Shown one piece after another: positions 45,094 to 54,116 of a DNA stretch of 59,823 nt; position 1 is the first letter of the stretch; every line of letters begins with the position of its first letter. The position numbers and the translations under genes were made by a program. Origin of the DNA: an uncultured Muribaculaceae bacterium. GTDB taxonomy: Bacteria; Bacteroidota; Bacteroidia; Bacteroidales; Muribaculaceae. The stretch is from the NCBI GenBank assembly GCA_944321725.1, contig CALUMI010000014.1, positions 1 to 59,823 on the forward strand, read 5' to 3'. The notes under the pieces were generated by a model. The model was not told the origin of the DNA. It did not search any database and was given only the letters and a program-made list of their open reading frames with translations.

Positions 45094-46110
45094 ATGAAAT
45101 CTGTTTTGGAGGCACATAATCTTGCGATTGGTTACCGTAAGGGCTCTGATAAGAAATATAAGGTGCTCGGCAATCTTAATCTTTCGCTTTATGAGGGTGA
45201 GCTTGTGAGCCTATTGGGTGCTAACGGAACGGGGAAATCGACGCTGTTGAGGACTCTTGCCGGTTTGCAGCCCCCATTGTCGGGTGACATAATTGTGAAC
45301 GGTTTGCCCCTGTCGGCTTATGGCAATAAGCGTCTTTCCAAGTTGATAAGTATAGTTTCCACCGAGCGCACGAATGCCGGAGGGTTGACTGTCAGAGAGT
45401 TGGTCGGTCTTGGTCGGCAACCGCATACGGGATTTACCGGGCGGTTGGGCGCACATGACAAATCGGTCGTGGCAAAAGCTATGGATGATGTTGGAATTGC
45501 ATATAAGGCGGAGCATTTTGTCGCGGAACTGTCGGATGGTGAGCGTCAGAAAGTGATGGTGGCGAAAGCCTTGGCGCAGGAGGCTCCGATAATTATTCTT
45601 GATGAGCCTACAGCTTTTCTCGATGCCGCCAACCGTGTGGAAGTTTTGCGGCTGCTTCATGTGCTTGCCCGTGAGAATGGCAAATCCATATTGCTGTCAT
45701 CCCACGATGTTGCGCAGTCATTGGCGTTGTCCGACAGACTTTGGTTGCTTATGCCCGCCGGGACTATTACGGAGATTACTCCTGAGGATGCCGTGCTGAG
45801 TGGAAAAATGTCGGAACTGTTCGGTTCGGAAAGCGTGCACTTCGATATGCTTTCCGGTGAATTTTTGTATAAGACAAACGCGGAATGCGGCGTGTCGGTG
45901 GAGGGTGACGACATTATGCGGCATTGGTGCGGCAATGCTTTACGAAGAAACGGTTTTGTCATTGTGGCCGGTAGCGGGTGCAATATAAAAATTTCATCGC
46001 CATCGGCATTGGAATTAACTTTTGGTGGTGAACATATCGTATTTAATTCTGTTGAAGAATTAACCGCTCATTTGGTGAAACTTAAAAAGGAAGGAGAACT
46101 ATGGAAATAA
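45094..46110 (+). CDS. ABC transporter ATP-binding protein (BtuD/FecE-like)
   Basis: A 338-residue ATPase driving the permease encoded just upstream. Walker A GANGTGKST near residue 43, Q-loop region STERTNAGG, signature LSDGERQKVMVAKAL near residue 149, Walker B IIILDEPTAFLD near residue 166, H-loop SSHDV near residue 205. After the ordinary domain of about 250 residues there is an extra C-terminal segment of about 85 residues (VEGDDIMRHWCGNALRRNG and following strands) that may be regulatory. Its end overlaps the next gene by 10 nt. Confidence 0.93.
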   Translation: MKSVLEAHNLAIGYRKGSDKKYKVLGNLNLSLYEGELVSLLGANGTGKSTLLRTLAGLQPPLSGDIIVNGLPLSAYGNKRLSKLISIVSTERTNAGGLTVRELVGLGRQPHTGFTGRLGAHDKSVVAKAMDDVGIAYKAEHFVAELSDGERQKVMVAKALAQEAPIIILDEPTAFLDAANRVEVLRLLHVLARENGKSILLSSHDVAQSLALSDRLWLLMPAGTITEITPEDAVLSGKMSELFGSESVHFDMLSGEFLYKTNAECGVSVEGDDIMRHWCGNALRRNGFVIVAGSGCNIKISSPSALELTFGGEHIVFNSVEELTAHLVKLKKEGELWK

Positions 46111-47312
46111 CGTTGGAGGATTTGAAGCGCAGACTGCCTGACCCTGATGATTTTAAGGCTACAGATGAATATTTTCTCACGCTCGCGAAATATATCGATA
46201 AACTGTGGGAGGGCATGAAAGCTTTCCCTGAAATCGGGGAGGAGATACGGAAAAATGTGGTGATAAGTTTGGTGTCTTATTATCAGGATATACTTGCCGA
46301 TGCCGGAATGTGGCGGGCGTTTGTGATGATGTGCCGAAAACTTTATCGGCGTCCTGTGCCGTTGTATGAAGAGCCGGATGACTATATCGACTATGAGTTG
46401 AATCTTATAGATGTGCAGTTCGTTATTTGGTACTCGCTTGAGTCGCAACTTGGATTCAACGGCCTTGTTTCTCCTTATGATTCTGATTTGATGAGGTTGG
46501 CGCGGCAGGTTTATAAATTATTTGACTTTCTTTACGAAGATGCGCCCGAACCTGAAAATTTCAAAGAGTTTATGGAAATCGACTTCAACGACCGTGGGCA
46601 GGTGCGTGACATTTTCAGAATGTCGGGCTGGCTTTTTTGGAACAGCTATTTTCTGCGTCCGGTGAGCAAACATGCCTATGAGCCGGAGATAAGCGAGGAA
46701 GAAGAGCTTTCCGTTGATGAAACATTGACAGATGAGCGGCGGTTGCGGACCACTTTCGAGCAGCCGACAGGCCCTTTGGCTTTGTTGGTGGATGAATGGA
46801 TGCGCCTTATGATAGACAATCGTTTGCCGAAAGATAAAAAGCAATTAAAGGGAGAGAAGCAAAAAGAGCATAAATATTATAGGGCCTTGAAGCGGGCTAC
46901 AGGCGGCAAGGAAATTGCGTTTTTTGAGTTGTATGCTGATTTGGAGAGCTTTCTTTCCGATAAATTGGGTTGGGAACGTCCCGAAGAAGGAATATTTCCG
47001 CAGATGAGGGATTTTTCTGATTTTGTGGTTTTTGCCACTCCGGAGAAGGGTATGATGATTGCCCATGATGTGGCATGCTATATAAAGCATCCCGACAATC
47101 CGTTGTACGACGCGGAGAGGGCTGCTTCAGAGGCGCATCGTATGGTTATGGAGCCGATGGCTTGCCCGATTGATTTGGTGAAATATTCGTTTGCCAACGG
47201 TTTGGTGCCCGACGCTGCTTATCCCACGGGCAGGGATGCCAATAAATTGCTTCACGATAATTGGGACTTTTTTGCGCGTATGTATTTGCGGAATTTCTAC
47301 AGGGAGGATTAA
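46101..47312 (+). CDS. DUF3843-like conserved protein
   Basis: A 403-residue cytoplasmic protein without a signal peptide or membrane segment. It is acidic, with many aromatic residues. Segments such as LAKYIDKLWEGMKAFPEI (near residue 27), DVQFVIWYSLESQLGFNGL (near residue 103) and FVVFATPEKGMMIAHDVACYIKHPDNPLYD (near residue 312) recur, as I recall, in the Bacteroidales DUF3843 family; this name is unverified. The first 10 nt overlap the ABC ATPase gene, and the ATG is preceded by AAGGAGA, an unusually good Shine-Dalgarno-like stretch for this phylum. Function unknown. Confidence 0.75.
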   Translation: MEITLEDLKRRLPDPDDFKATDEYFLTLAKYIDKLWEGMKAFPEIGEEIRKNVVISLVSYYQDILADAGMWRAFVMMCRKLYRRPVPLYEEPDDYIDYELNLIDVQFVIWYSLESQLGFNGLVSPYDSDLMRLARQVYKLFDFLYEDAPEPENFKEFMEIDFNDRGQVRDIFRMSGWLFWNSYFLRPVSKHAYEPEISEEEELSVDETLTDERRLRTTFEQPTGPLALLVDEWMRLMIDNRLPKDKKQLKGEKQKEHKYYRALKRATGGKEIAFFELYADLESFLSDKLGWERPEEGIFPQMRDFSDFVVFATPEKGMMIAHDVACYIKHPDNPLYDAERAASEAHRMVMEPMACPIDLVKYSFANGLVPDAAYPTGRDANKLLHDNWDFFARMYLRNFYRED

Positions 47313-47367
47313 ACTTTTGTTTTGGCAAATTGTCATAGCCATATATAGATTCTAATAAATTTTGATT

Positions 47368-48075
47368 ATGGACAGATTGAAATCATTGCTTCCTGCAGCG
47401 TTGTTGGCTGTGGGTATTGTAGTTTTGGGGCTGTGTGTAAAGTCGGGCTTGGGCAGCTTTTCGCAAAACGCGAGGGTAGTGACTGTAAAAGGTCTTGCGG
47501 AGAAAGAGGTTAAAGCCGACAAAGTGATTTGGCCTATTGTGTATAAAGAGCTTGGCAATGACCTTAATTCGCTTTACAACACTATAAACAAAAAGAATAA
47601 GGTGGTGCTTGATTTGCTTGAGTCGAAAGGCATTACCGCCGATGAGATAACCACGAGCATAGACGTGACAGATATGGACGCGGACGCTTATACGGCCGAC
47701 CGCTCTCCTTACCGTTACAGGGTGTCGTCCATAATCACGGTAAATACAAAAAAAGTCGATACGGTGCTTGCTCTGCTGAAAGAGCAGCCTTCGCTGATTC
47801 AGAAAGGCGTGGCCGTTACATTCAGCAATTACACTTATCCGAGCATACAGTTCGAGTTTACTGGTCTTAACAGCATTAAGCCGGAAATGATAAAGGAGGC
47901 CACAAAAAATGCGCGTAAGGCAGCGGAGCAGTTTGCCATTGACTCGGAAAGCAAATTGGGCAAGATAAAGACCGCGAACCAAGGACAGTTCTCTATTTCC
48001 GACCGTGACCAAAACACTCCTTATATCAAGAATGTGCGGGTAGTGACCACGATACAATATATGCTTGAAGACTGA
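47368..48075 (+). CDS. SIMPL-domain (DUF541) envelope protein
   Basis: A 235-residue protein with an N-terminal hydrophobic signal or anchor (about residues 5-25). The SIMPL domain has the opening strand VVTVKGLAEKEVKADKVIW (near residue 34) and a C-terminal helix with ATKNARKAAEQFAIDSESKLGKIKTANQG (about residues 175-205), the most conserved part. Members form periplasmic oligomers in some bacteria; the precise role is unclear. ATG 47368 is chosen over TTG 47362. The stop overlaps the acetyltransferase start as TGATG. Confidence 0.88.
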   Translation: MDRLKSLLPAALLAVGIVVLGLCVKSGLGSFSQNARVVTVKGLAEKEVKADKVIWPIVYKELGNDLNSLYNTINKKNKVVLDLLESKGITADEITTSIDVTDMDADAYTADRSPYRYRVSSIITVNTKKVDTVLALLKEQPSLIQKGVAVTFSNYTYPSIQFEFTGLNSIKPEMIKEATKNARKAAEQFAIDSESKLGKIKTANQGQFSISDRDQNTPYIKNVRVVTTIQYMLED

Positions 48076-48644
48076 TGACAGAGAAAGAAAAGGCGGCAAA
48101 GGGTATGCTTTATGACGCTAACAACGACCCTGAGCTGCAACGCGAAATGGCAGACGCACATTGCAGGGTGGCGGATTTTAATAATTTGCCACTCTCTGCT
48201 GTTGATGAGCGTGACAGGTTGTTGCGCTCTATAATCAATGCCGGACGGAATTGCACGGTGATTTCTCCGTTTTTTTGTGATTATGGATATAATATCACCG
48301 TTGGCGACAATTTTTTTGCCAACGTAAATCTTGTTGTGCTCGACGGTGCGAAAGTGACAATCGGCGACAACGTGTTCATTGCCCCGAATGTGGGGATATA
48401 TACCGCAGGTCATCCGCTCGACGTGAAGCGTCGCAATGCCGGTCTGGAATATGCTTATCCGATAACTATAGGCAACAATGTGTGGATTGGCGCCGGTGTG
48501 TCTGTTTTGCCGGGTGTGACGATAGGCGATAATTCAGTGATAGGGGCAGGAAGCGTGGTCACACGCGATGTCCCGTCCAATGTTGTTGCCGCAGGCAATC
48601 CTTGCCGGGTGATCAAAATGATAGACGATTGTGGTAATGAATAA
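48075..48644 (+). CDS. Sugar O-acetyltransferase (maltose/galactoside acetyltransferase-like)
   Basis: A 189-residue left-handed beta-helix (hexapeptide) acetyltransferase of the Maa/LacA/NodL group, using acetyl-CoA. The N-terminal Mac domain reads GMLYDANNDPELQREMADAHCRVADFN. Hexapeptide repeats follow from about residue 75. The catalytic histidine lies in YTAGHPLDVKRR near residue 115, and VIGAGSVVTRDVPSNVVAAGNPCRVIK closes the helix. Cytoplasmic; a housekeeping or detoxifying role is usual. Confidence 0.93.
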   Translation: MTEKEKAAKGMLYDANNDPELQREMADAHCRVADFNNLPLSAVDERDRLLRSIINAGRNCTVISPFFCDYGYNITVGDNFFANVNLVVLDGAKVTIGDNVFIAPNVGIYTAGHPLDVKRRNAGLEYAYPITIGNNVWIGAGVSVLPGVTIGDNSVIGAGSVVTRDVPSNVVAAGNPCRVIKMIDDCGNE

Positions 48645-49524
48645 GTTGAAAGGTATTTTGTATGCCGGAATCTCCTCCTCGACATTCGGGTTGGCTCCGT
48701 TCTTCACATTATCGCTCATCTATGCGGGCTATTCGTCTTTTGAGGCATTGTCCTATCGCTGGGGCGTGGCTACAATCTTTTTAGTGGCCATAGGACTGTT
48801 GCAGGGCGCTGATTTCAGAATTTCGAAGAAAGATTTTGCTGTCGTGTTCTGTCTGAGTCTTTTCAGGGCAACCACATCCTTTTCGTTGGTCATTGCATAT
48901 CAGAACATTGCCAGCGGAGTGGCTTCGGTAATCCATTTCCTTTATCCGCTTGCTGTGGCTTTGGCGATGATGCTGTTTTTCAAGGAGCCGCGCTCTAAGA
49001 CGGTGCTTTCTGCTGTCGCCTTGTCGATAATTGGGGCTGTGCTTCTCTCTTTCGGAAATATCGGTTCGCCTGCCGGTGGCAATGTCGTGTTGGGCATTGT
49101 TTGTGCGGCTGTATCGGTGTTTTCTTATGCCGGTTATATTGTTGGGGTCAGAAAAACGCGGGCTGTGAATTTGCCGTCTGTACCGCTCACTTGCTATGTG
49201 ATGGGTATCGGTGCCGTCCTGTTTGTGATCGGTGGACTGTTTACCGGTGGCGTGCGCATAGAAACCGACCCTCATTTGTGGTTGTATATTGCCGGGTTGT
49301 CGCTTGTTGCCACAGCCATTTCCAACATCTCGTTGGTGCAGGGCATAAAATATGCCGGGCCGACGCTTACTTCCATTCTTGGCGCGATGGAGCCGCTTAC
49401 GGCTATGGTGCTTGGTATCGTTGCGTTTGGCGAGGACTTCTCATGGCAAAGCGGGATTGGCGTGGCGCTTATCCTCTTGTCCGTTTTTATTGTTGTGTTG
49501 AACGAGCATAAAAAAGCAGTATAG
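48637..49524 (+). CDS. EamA/DMT-family transporter
   Basis: A 295-residue inner-membrane protein with ten predicted helices in two EamA halves. The first half has TSFSLVIAYQNIASGVASVIHFLYPLAVALAMMLFFKEP and the second TAISNISLVQGIKYAGPTLTSILGAMEPLTAMVLGIVAFGE, the paired motifs at helix 3-4 of each half. Drug/metabolite exporters of this kind move amino acids or other small molecules; the substrate cannot be read here. ATG 48637 overlaps the acetyltransferase gene by 8 nt. Confidence 0.92.
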   Translation: MNKLKGILYAGISSSTFGLAPFFTLSLIYAGYSSFEALSYRWGVATIFLVAIGLLQGADFRISKKDFAVVFCLSLFRATTSFSLVIAYQNIASGVASVIHFLYPLAVALAMMLFFKEPRSKTVLSAVALSIIGAVLLSFGNIGSPAGGNVVLGIVCAAVSVFSYAGYIVGVRKTRAVNLPSVPLTCYVMGIGAVLFVIGGLFTGGVRIETDPHLWLYIAGLSLVATAISNISLVQGIKYAGPTLTSILGAMEPLTAMVLGIVAFGEDFSWQSGIGVALILLSVFIVVLNEHKKAV

Positions 49525-49568
49525 CAGTTGTATCCATTCAGGTATGAAACGACTGCTACACTGTTTTT
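49522..49568 (+). terminator. terminator after the EamA gene
   Basis: TAGCAGTTGT (49522-49531) pairs with ACGACTGCTA (49549-49558, one mismatch), followed by CACTG and T5. The convergent HIT gene ends 12 nt further on. Confidence 0.55.
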
Positions 49569-49580
49569 ATGAAATATGAA

Positions 49581-49979
49581 TTATTTTGCGAGCTCTTTTG
49601 CGATTGCGTCTGCTATGCTTTGCATCTCTTCCGCCGGGAGCGTGAGCTTGGGCTTGCTGAACGACATGTCTTTTTCCTCATTGATAGGGATCAAATGTAT
49701 ATGCGCGTGCGGCACTTCCAATCCTATGACAGCAACTCCTATGCGTTTGCAGTCGATTGCGCGCTGCATTGCTTTTGCCACTTTTCGTGCAAATGATGTC
49801 AACGATGAGTAATCTTCGTCTGAAAGATTGAATATGTAGTCATTCTCTGTCTTTGGTACGACAAGCACATGCCCCTTGTTCACAGGGTTGATGTCGAGAA
49901 AAGCGAAGTTCTTTTCGTCTTCACCGACTTTGTAGCAGGGAATTTCTCCCGCAATTATCTTGCTGAATATTGTAGCCAT
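49581..49979 (-). CDS. HIT family protein (histidine triad hydrolase)
   Basis: A 132-residue cytoplasmic nucleotide hydrolase/transferase of the HIT superfamily, Hint-like. The triad motif HAHIHLI lies near residues 94-100. ATIFSKIIAGEIPCYKVGEDE at the start and VLVVPKTE near residue 45 are classic. It probably removes AMP from aminoacyl or other phosphoramidate adducts. The start is the MATIF methionine at 49979, just 4 nt after the greA stop, so the two genes form an operon. Confidence 0.94.
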   Translation of the reverse strand: MATIFSKIIAGEIPCYKVGEDEKNFAFLDINPVNKGHVLVVPKTENDYIFNLSDEDYSSLTSFARKVAKAMQRAIDCKRIGVAVIGLEVPHAHIHLIPINEEKDMSFSKPKLTLPAEEMQSIADAIAKELAK

Positions 49980-49983
49980 GATT

Positions 49984-50457
49984 TTACAGTATTTCAATTT
50001 TGACGATTTCGAATGTCATCACTCCTTGCGGAACTTTGATTTCCACAATATCTCCGACTTTTTTGCCGAGCAGCCCTTTTGCGATGGGAGTGCTTGAGGC
50101 GATTTTCTTTTCCTTAAGGTTTGCTTCCGAGTCGGCCACTATCGTGTATGTCATGGTTGCGCCGTTTTTTGTGTTTTTGATTGTTACGGTGTTCATGATT
50201 TGCACTTCTTCGGTGTTGAGCTTCGCCTCGTCGATGATGCGTGCGCTGGCGAGCATGTCTTTGAGTTGGGAAATTTTCATCTCCAACATGCCTTGTGCCT
50301 CTTTGGCGGCGTCGTATTCGGAATTCTCCGACAAGTCGCCTTTGTCGCGGGCTTCAGCGATGGCCGCGGATATTTTCGGTCGCTCCACTGATTCCAGATA
50401 AGCGATTTCTTTCATCTTCTTATCATACCCTTCTTTAGTCATGTAGGTGATAGCCAT
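49984..50457 (-). CDS. greA: Transcription elongation factor GreA
   Basis: A 157-residue factor that rescues backtracked RNA polymerase by stimulating transcript cleavage. The N-terminal antiparallel coiled coil (about residues 5-75) has the acidic tip KGDLSENSEYDAAKE near residue 42. The C-terminal FKBP-like domain has ASSTPIAKGLLGKKVGDIVEIKVP near residue 118. The start MAITYMTKEGYDK at 50457 matches family length; upstream in-frame codons would add a spurious hydrophobic leader. Confidence 0.96.
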   Translation of the reverse strand: MAITYMTKEGYDKKMKEIAYLESVERPKISAAIAEARDKGDLSENSEYDAAKEAQGMLEMKISQLKDMLASARIIDEAKLNTEEVQIMNTVTIKNTKNGATMTYTIVADSEANLKEKKIASSTPIAKGLLGKKVGDIVEIKVPQGVMTFEIVKIEIL

Positions 50458-50636
50458 GGTTGAATTTATTTTTAAAATTAGTAAAATAAAAAGAATCCCT
50501 ATCACTCTGTGATTGAGACCCTGTTTGTTAATTCTTTATGTTATACGGCAAAGGTAAGGATTATTTCCTGTCGCGCAAACTATTTCACAATCTTTAATTA
50601 ATCATTTGCAGCTTATGTATCTTGGCGTATTTGTTT

Positions 50637-50644
50637 TATCTTTG
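50637..50644 (+). promoter_or_regulatory. -7 box of the TPR-CHAT gene
   Basis: TATCTTTG (50637-50644) fits the Bacteroidetes -7 consensus, 14 nt before the ATG. The nearest full TTTG is at 50605-50608, 28 nt upstream. Confidence 0.5.
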
Positions 50645-50658
50645 TACCACGACTTAGT

Positions 50659-53600
50659 ATGATTGATATGAAGAATATAGTTGCTATTCTGCTTATTGTC
50701 TTGGCTGCAGGTTTTGCTAATTCGCGCTCCGTGTGTGGCGATTCTTCCGCGCAATATGAACCGGTTGACTCTGCTTATGCAATCGCCCTGCACGATTCTG
50801 CGTCGGTTTGTTATAATTCCAAAGATTATGTGGGGGCAATCGCTTTTGAGAAAAAGGCTGCAGGCGTATGGAAAGTGGCTGTGGGTAAAATAAATCCCAC
50901 ATATGTCACTCTTATGGACAATCTTGCTTATTTCCTGTCCTTGCAGAGTGATTATGCCGAAGCGATAGCGCGCCAGACGGAGGCGATTGGCATTGCGGCA
51001 AAACTCTATGGACAGGATAGTGGCAGATATGCGTCACTGCTTAATAGTCTGGCTCTATATAATAATGCCGCAGGCAACTATGCCGGGGCGGCGGAAGCGG
51101 GAGCGCGTGTCGCGGAAATTTATGGAAAGGTCTTGGGAGCAGACAATCCTGATTATTTAGAGTCGTTGCTTCATCTTGCCGAGTACAAAGCCAATCTTGG
51201 CGACTACCATACCGCTCTTTCTGTTGGAGAGCAGGCACTTGATATTTGTGAAAATAGCCAAAAGGATAATGGCGTGGGATATATGACGGCTTTGAATAAT
51301 CTTTCCAATTACAATTACTATGTCGGGAATTACCGGAAATCCATTGAGCTTGGGGAGAAGGCATTGGATGTGTGCAGGAGGCTTTTTGGAGAGAATAATA
51401 TGTATTTCATAGCGTCTTTGTCCAATATGGCATCCCGCTATGGCGCTATTGGCAGTTATCGGAAAGCTGTGGATTTGGCTACCGGAGTGGTGGAGGCTTA
51501 CAGGCAGGCTTTGGGCGAAGGGCATCCGTCGTATGCTGCGGCGTTGAGCAATCTCGCTTTTTTTCATCGGAAACTTGGCAATTTTTCCGAAGCGGTCAAA
51601 TTGGAGCAGGAAGCGTTGGAGATACGCGGACGAGTTATGGGAACAGAGCATCCTGATTATGCTATGTCATTGGACGGGCTTGCCGCTTGCTATTATGCTC
51701 TCGGTAATAATGCGAAGGCTGTTGAGCTTGGAACACGTGCGTTGGAAATACGCAGACGGGTGTTTGGTGAGGGAAACTATGTGTATGCGCTGTCTCTTTC
51801 CAATCTGTCAGTATATGATGTTGCTGCCGGCAACTATTCTGAGGCAGCAAAATTGGGAGAACAGGCTTTATCGGTCTATGAAAAGACTGTTGGAGTTGGG
51901 CATCCGTCGTATTTGGCTGCGTTGAACAATCTTGCCTCGTCATATTATTATATGAAAGATTATTCTCATGCAATGACGCTTGCCGGCAGGGCGTTGACGA
52001 TGTGCGACAGTGTATTCGGAGAGTGCCATTATAACAGTGCTGCCGTTCTTAACAATCTTTCGAAATACAGTGCCAAAATCGGGAATTTTGAGGATGCGAT
52101 AAAGTTTGAGGCAAAGGCGTTGGATATAGTCGGGGCGGTCTATGGCGACAGTCATCCGGAATATGTCAAGTATTTACAAAATATGGCATCCTATTATTAC
52201 TATAATAATGATGCCGGAGGCATGAAACGCTCGGCATCGGCTGTCACCGATAGGACTAATCATTTGGTGCTGTCAACTTTCCGCGATTTGACGGCATTCG
52301 AGAGGTTGTGCTTTTGGAACGAGCATAAGAGTTGGTATGATGCTTGGCTTCCTGCGATTGTCTACAAGGAACACGAAGACTCGGCCGTTATGGCGGCATA
52401 CGACGGGGTCTTGTTGAGCAAGGGCATATTGCTTAACAGCGACATTGAAATGCGGCAGTTGCTTTTGGAGAGCGGTGACACGGCGGCTGTGGAATTGTAT
52501 GCGGAGATGGTGAAAAACCGTTCGGTGGCGCATCGGCAGCGTGAGAATCTGTCTTCTTCGCAGTCTATGGACGATTCTGCAAGATTGGCAATCCGTCATT
52601 ATGCGGATTCTCTGAACAAGGTGGCTGACCGTCAGGAGCATGAACTGGTCGAGCGTAGCAAAGTGTTTGGCGACTACACCAAGAACCTTGCCGTAGGATG
52701 GCGTGACGTGCAGGGTATGCTCGGAAATAGCGACATCGCCATAGAGTTTATGGAGATACCTGCTTCTGCCGACAGCACGGTATATGCCGCAATGACATTG
52801 AAGCGTGGTTATGATTGTCCGCATTTTGTCCGGCTGTTCGACAAGGAACAGTTGGATGAAATGGACAGGAATTTTTATTTTTCGTCGTCTGCGCTTTACA
52901 ATTTGGTGTGGAAGCCGTTGGAAAAAGAATTGGCGGGTGTGAAAAATATATATTTTGCTCCGGCAGGCGAACTGTACAGGTTGGCTGTTGAGTATGCGCC
53001 AGTTGATGGTGAGGAGATTTTCAGTGACCGTTATAATGTGTACAGGCTTTCGTCCACACGGCAGCTGGCCGTCAAAACGGAAGAAAAGAGCGTGGGTATG
53101 AGAGCCGTGCTTTATGGTGGTATGCGCTATGATACAAGCCCGTCAGTAATCGTTGCCGATAGCAGGAAGTATGTGCGCAATGGAGCGGTACGCTCGTTTG
53201 AGTACGTTCCTGCCGATTCTTTGGTGCAGCGTGGCACGGTGGCGGAACTCCCCGCGACAAAAATGGAGGTTGACAGTATCGACAGGATGATGAAGTCGCG
53301 GAGATATGATGTCGACATGTTTTCTGACACCATCGGTACGGAAGCGTCGTTCAAAGCGTTGTCAGGGCAAAGGCGGAATATAATCCACGTTGCCACTCAT
53401 GGCTTTTATGGTGAGAATATGGCGGGAGGAAAGACTGCATTATTGCAGTTTGATAACGATGCGCACTACGAAGAGGACAAGGCAATGTCACGCTCCGGGC
53501 TGCTCTTCGCCGGGGCGGCCAACGCATGGCAGATGCCCGATTCGGTTGACAACGGAATCTTGACGGCACAGGAGGTGTCGGCGTTGGATTTGCGCGGGCT

Positions 53601-54000
53601 TGATTTATGTGTGCTTTCGGCTTGCGAAACCGGGCTTGGCAAAATAACAGGTGAGGGGGTATTCGGTTTGCAGCGCGGTTTCAAGAAAGCAGGTGCGGAA
53701 ACATTGCTGATGAGTCTGCGTCCGGTGTACGACGGAGCGACGGGACTGCTGATGACTGAATTCTATCGTAACTTTCTTGCCGGCAAGTCGAAAACCGAGT
53801 CGCTGAAGGCCGCACAGCGGTATCTGCGGGATTATGAAGTGACGGTAGATCCGGAAATATCAGGCGAATATAGTATAGCCGATCGTATTTCCAAGTCACG
53901 TAGTCAGGCTCGTAAGGCTGCATCTGCCGGAAGCAAGACCGTAAAGCCATACGCCGACCCTGTCTATTGGGCATACTTCATTCTCGTAGACGCTCTGTAA
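50659..54000 (+). CDS. Exported TPR-repeat CHAT-domain protein
   Basis: A 1113-residue protein. An N-terminal signal peptide (MKNIVAILLIVLAAGFANS, second ATG at 50668) suggests export. About ten tetratricopeptide repeats of roughly 42 residues, of the kinesin-light-chain kind (YxxALSNLAxxxxxxGNxxxAVxLxxxALEIRRRVFGExHPxY), fill residues 50-540. A helical linker follows. The CHAT caspase-like domain (about residues 780-1113) has its catalytic His914 in VATHGFYGEN and Cys989 in LSACETGLGKITGEGVFGLQ. Both dyad residues are intact, so protease activity is plausible. Substrates are unknown. It stands alone, with no partner gene. Confidence 0.93.
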   Translation: MIDMKNIVAILLIVLAAGFANSRSVCGDSSAQYEPVDSAYAIALHDSASVCYNSKDYVGAIAFEKKAAGVWKVAVGKINPTYVTLMDNLAYFLSLQSDYAEAIARQTEAIGIAAKLYGQDSGRYASLLNSLALYNNAAGNYAGAAEAGARVAEIYGKVLGADNPDYLESLLHLAEYKANLGDYHTALSVGEQALDICENSQKDNGVGYMTALNNLSNYNYYVGNYRKSIELGEKALDVCRRLFGENNMYFIASLSNMASRYGAIGSYRKAVDLATGVVEAYRQALGEGHPSYAAALSNLAFFHRKLGNFSEAVKLEQEALEIRGRVMGTEHPDYAMSLDGLAACYYALGNNAKAVELGTRALEIRRRVFGEGNYVYALSLSNLSVYDVAAGNYSEAAKLGEQALSVYEKTVGVGHPSYLAALNNLASSYYYMKDYSHAMTLAGRALTMCDSVFGECHYNSAAVLNNLSKYSAKIGNFEDAIKFEAKALDIVGAVYGDSHPEYVKYLQNMASYYYYNNDAGGMKRSASAVTDRTNHLVLSTFRDLTAFERLCFWNEHKSWYDAWLPAIVYKEHEDSAVMAAYDGVLLSKGILLNSDIEMRQLLLESGDTAAVELYAEMVKNRSVAHRQRENLSSSQSMDDSARLAIRHYADSLNKVADRQEHELVERSKVFGDYTKNLAVGWRDVQGMLGNSDIAIEFMEIPASADSTVYAAMTLKRGYDCPHFVRLFDKEQLDEMDRNFYFSSSALYNLVWKPLEKELAGVKNIYFAPAGELYRLAVEYAPVDGEEIFSDRYNVYRLSSTRQLAVKTEEKSVGMRAVLYGGMRYDTSPSVIVADSRKYVRNGAVRSFEYVPADSLVQRGTVAELPATKMEVDSIDRMMKSRRYDVDMFSDTIGTEASFKALSGQRRNIIHVATHGFYGENMAGGKTALLQFDNDAHYEEDKAMSRSGLLFAGAANAWQMPDSVDNGILTAQEVSALDLRGLDLCVLSACETGLGKITGEGVFGLQRGFKKAGAETLLMSLRPVYDGATGLLMTEFYRNFLAGKSKTESLKAAQRYLRDYEVTVDPEISGEYSIADRISKSRSQARKAASAGSKTVKPYADPVYWAYFILVDAL

Positions 54001-54087
54001 ATAAGTTTTTGTGGGGATGTTCTGCTGAAATTTATTGAATAAATCCAAAGTTTTGTGATGATATGCCGTTTTGCATTTGATTTGCAT

Positions 54088-54095
54088 TATATTTG
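54088..54095 (+). promoter_or_regulatory. -7 box for the glycosyltransferase gene
   Basis: TATATTTG (54088-54095) fits the Bacteroidetes -7 consensus, 21 nt before ATG 54117. The TTTG at 54070-54073 is closer (14 nt) than usual. The surrounding GATTTGCATTATATTTG resembles the end of the 76-bp repeat at 21.7 kb. Confidence 0.5.
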
Positions 54096-54116
54096 CAATG
54101 TAAAACACAACTGAAG

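Noticed and set aside
50659..54000. Type III-E CRISPR-associated TPR-CHAT (Craspase partner)
   Set aside because: No gRAMP, cas1 or repeats nearby, and the protein has a signal peptide.
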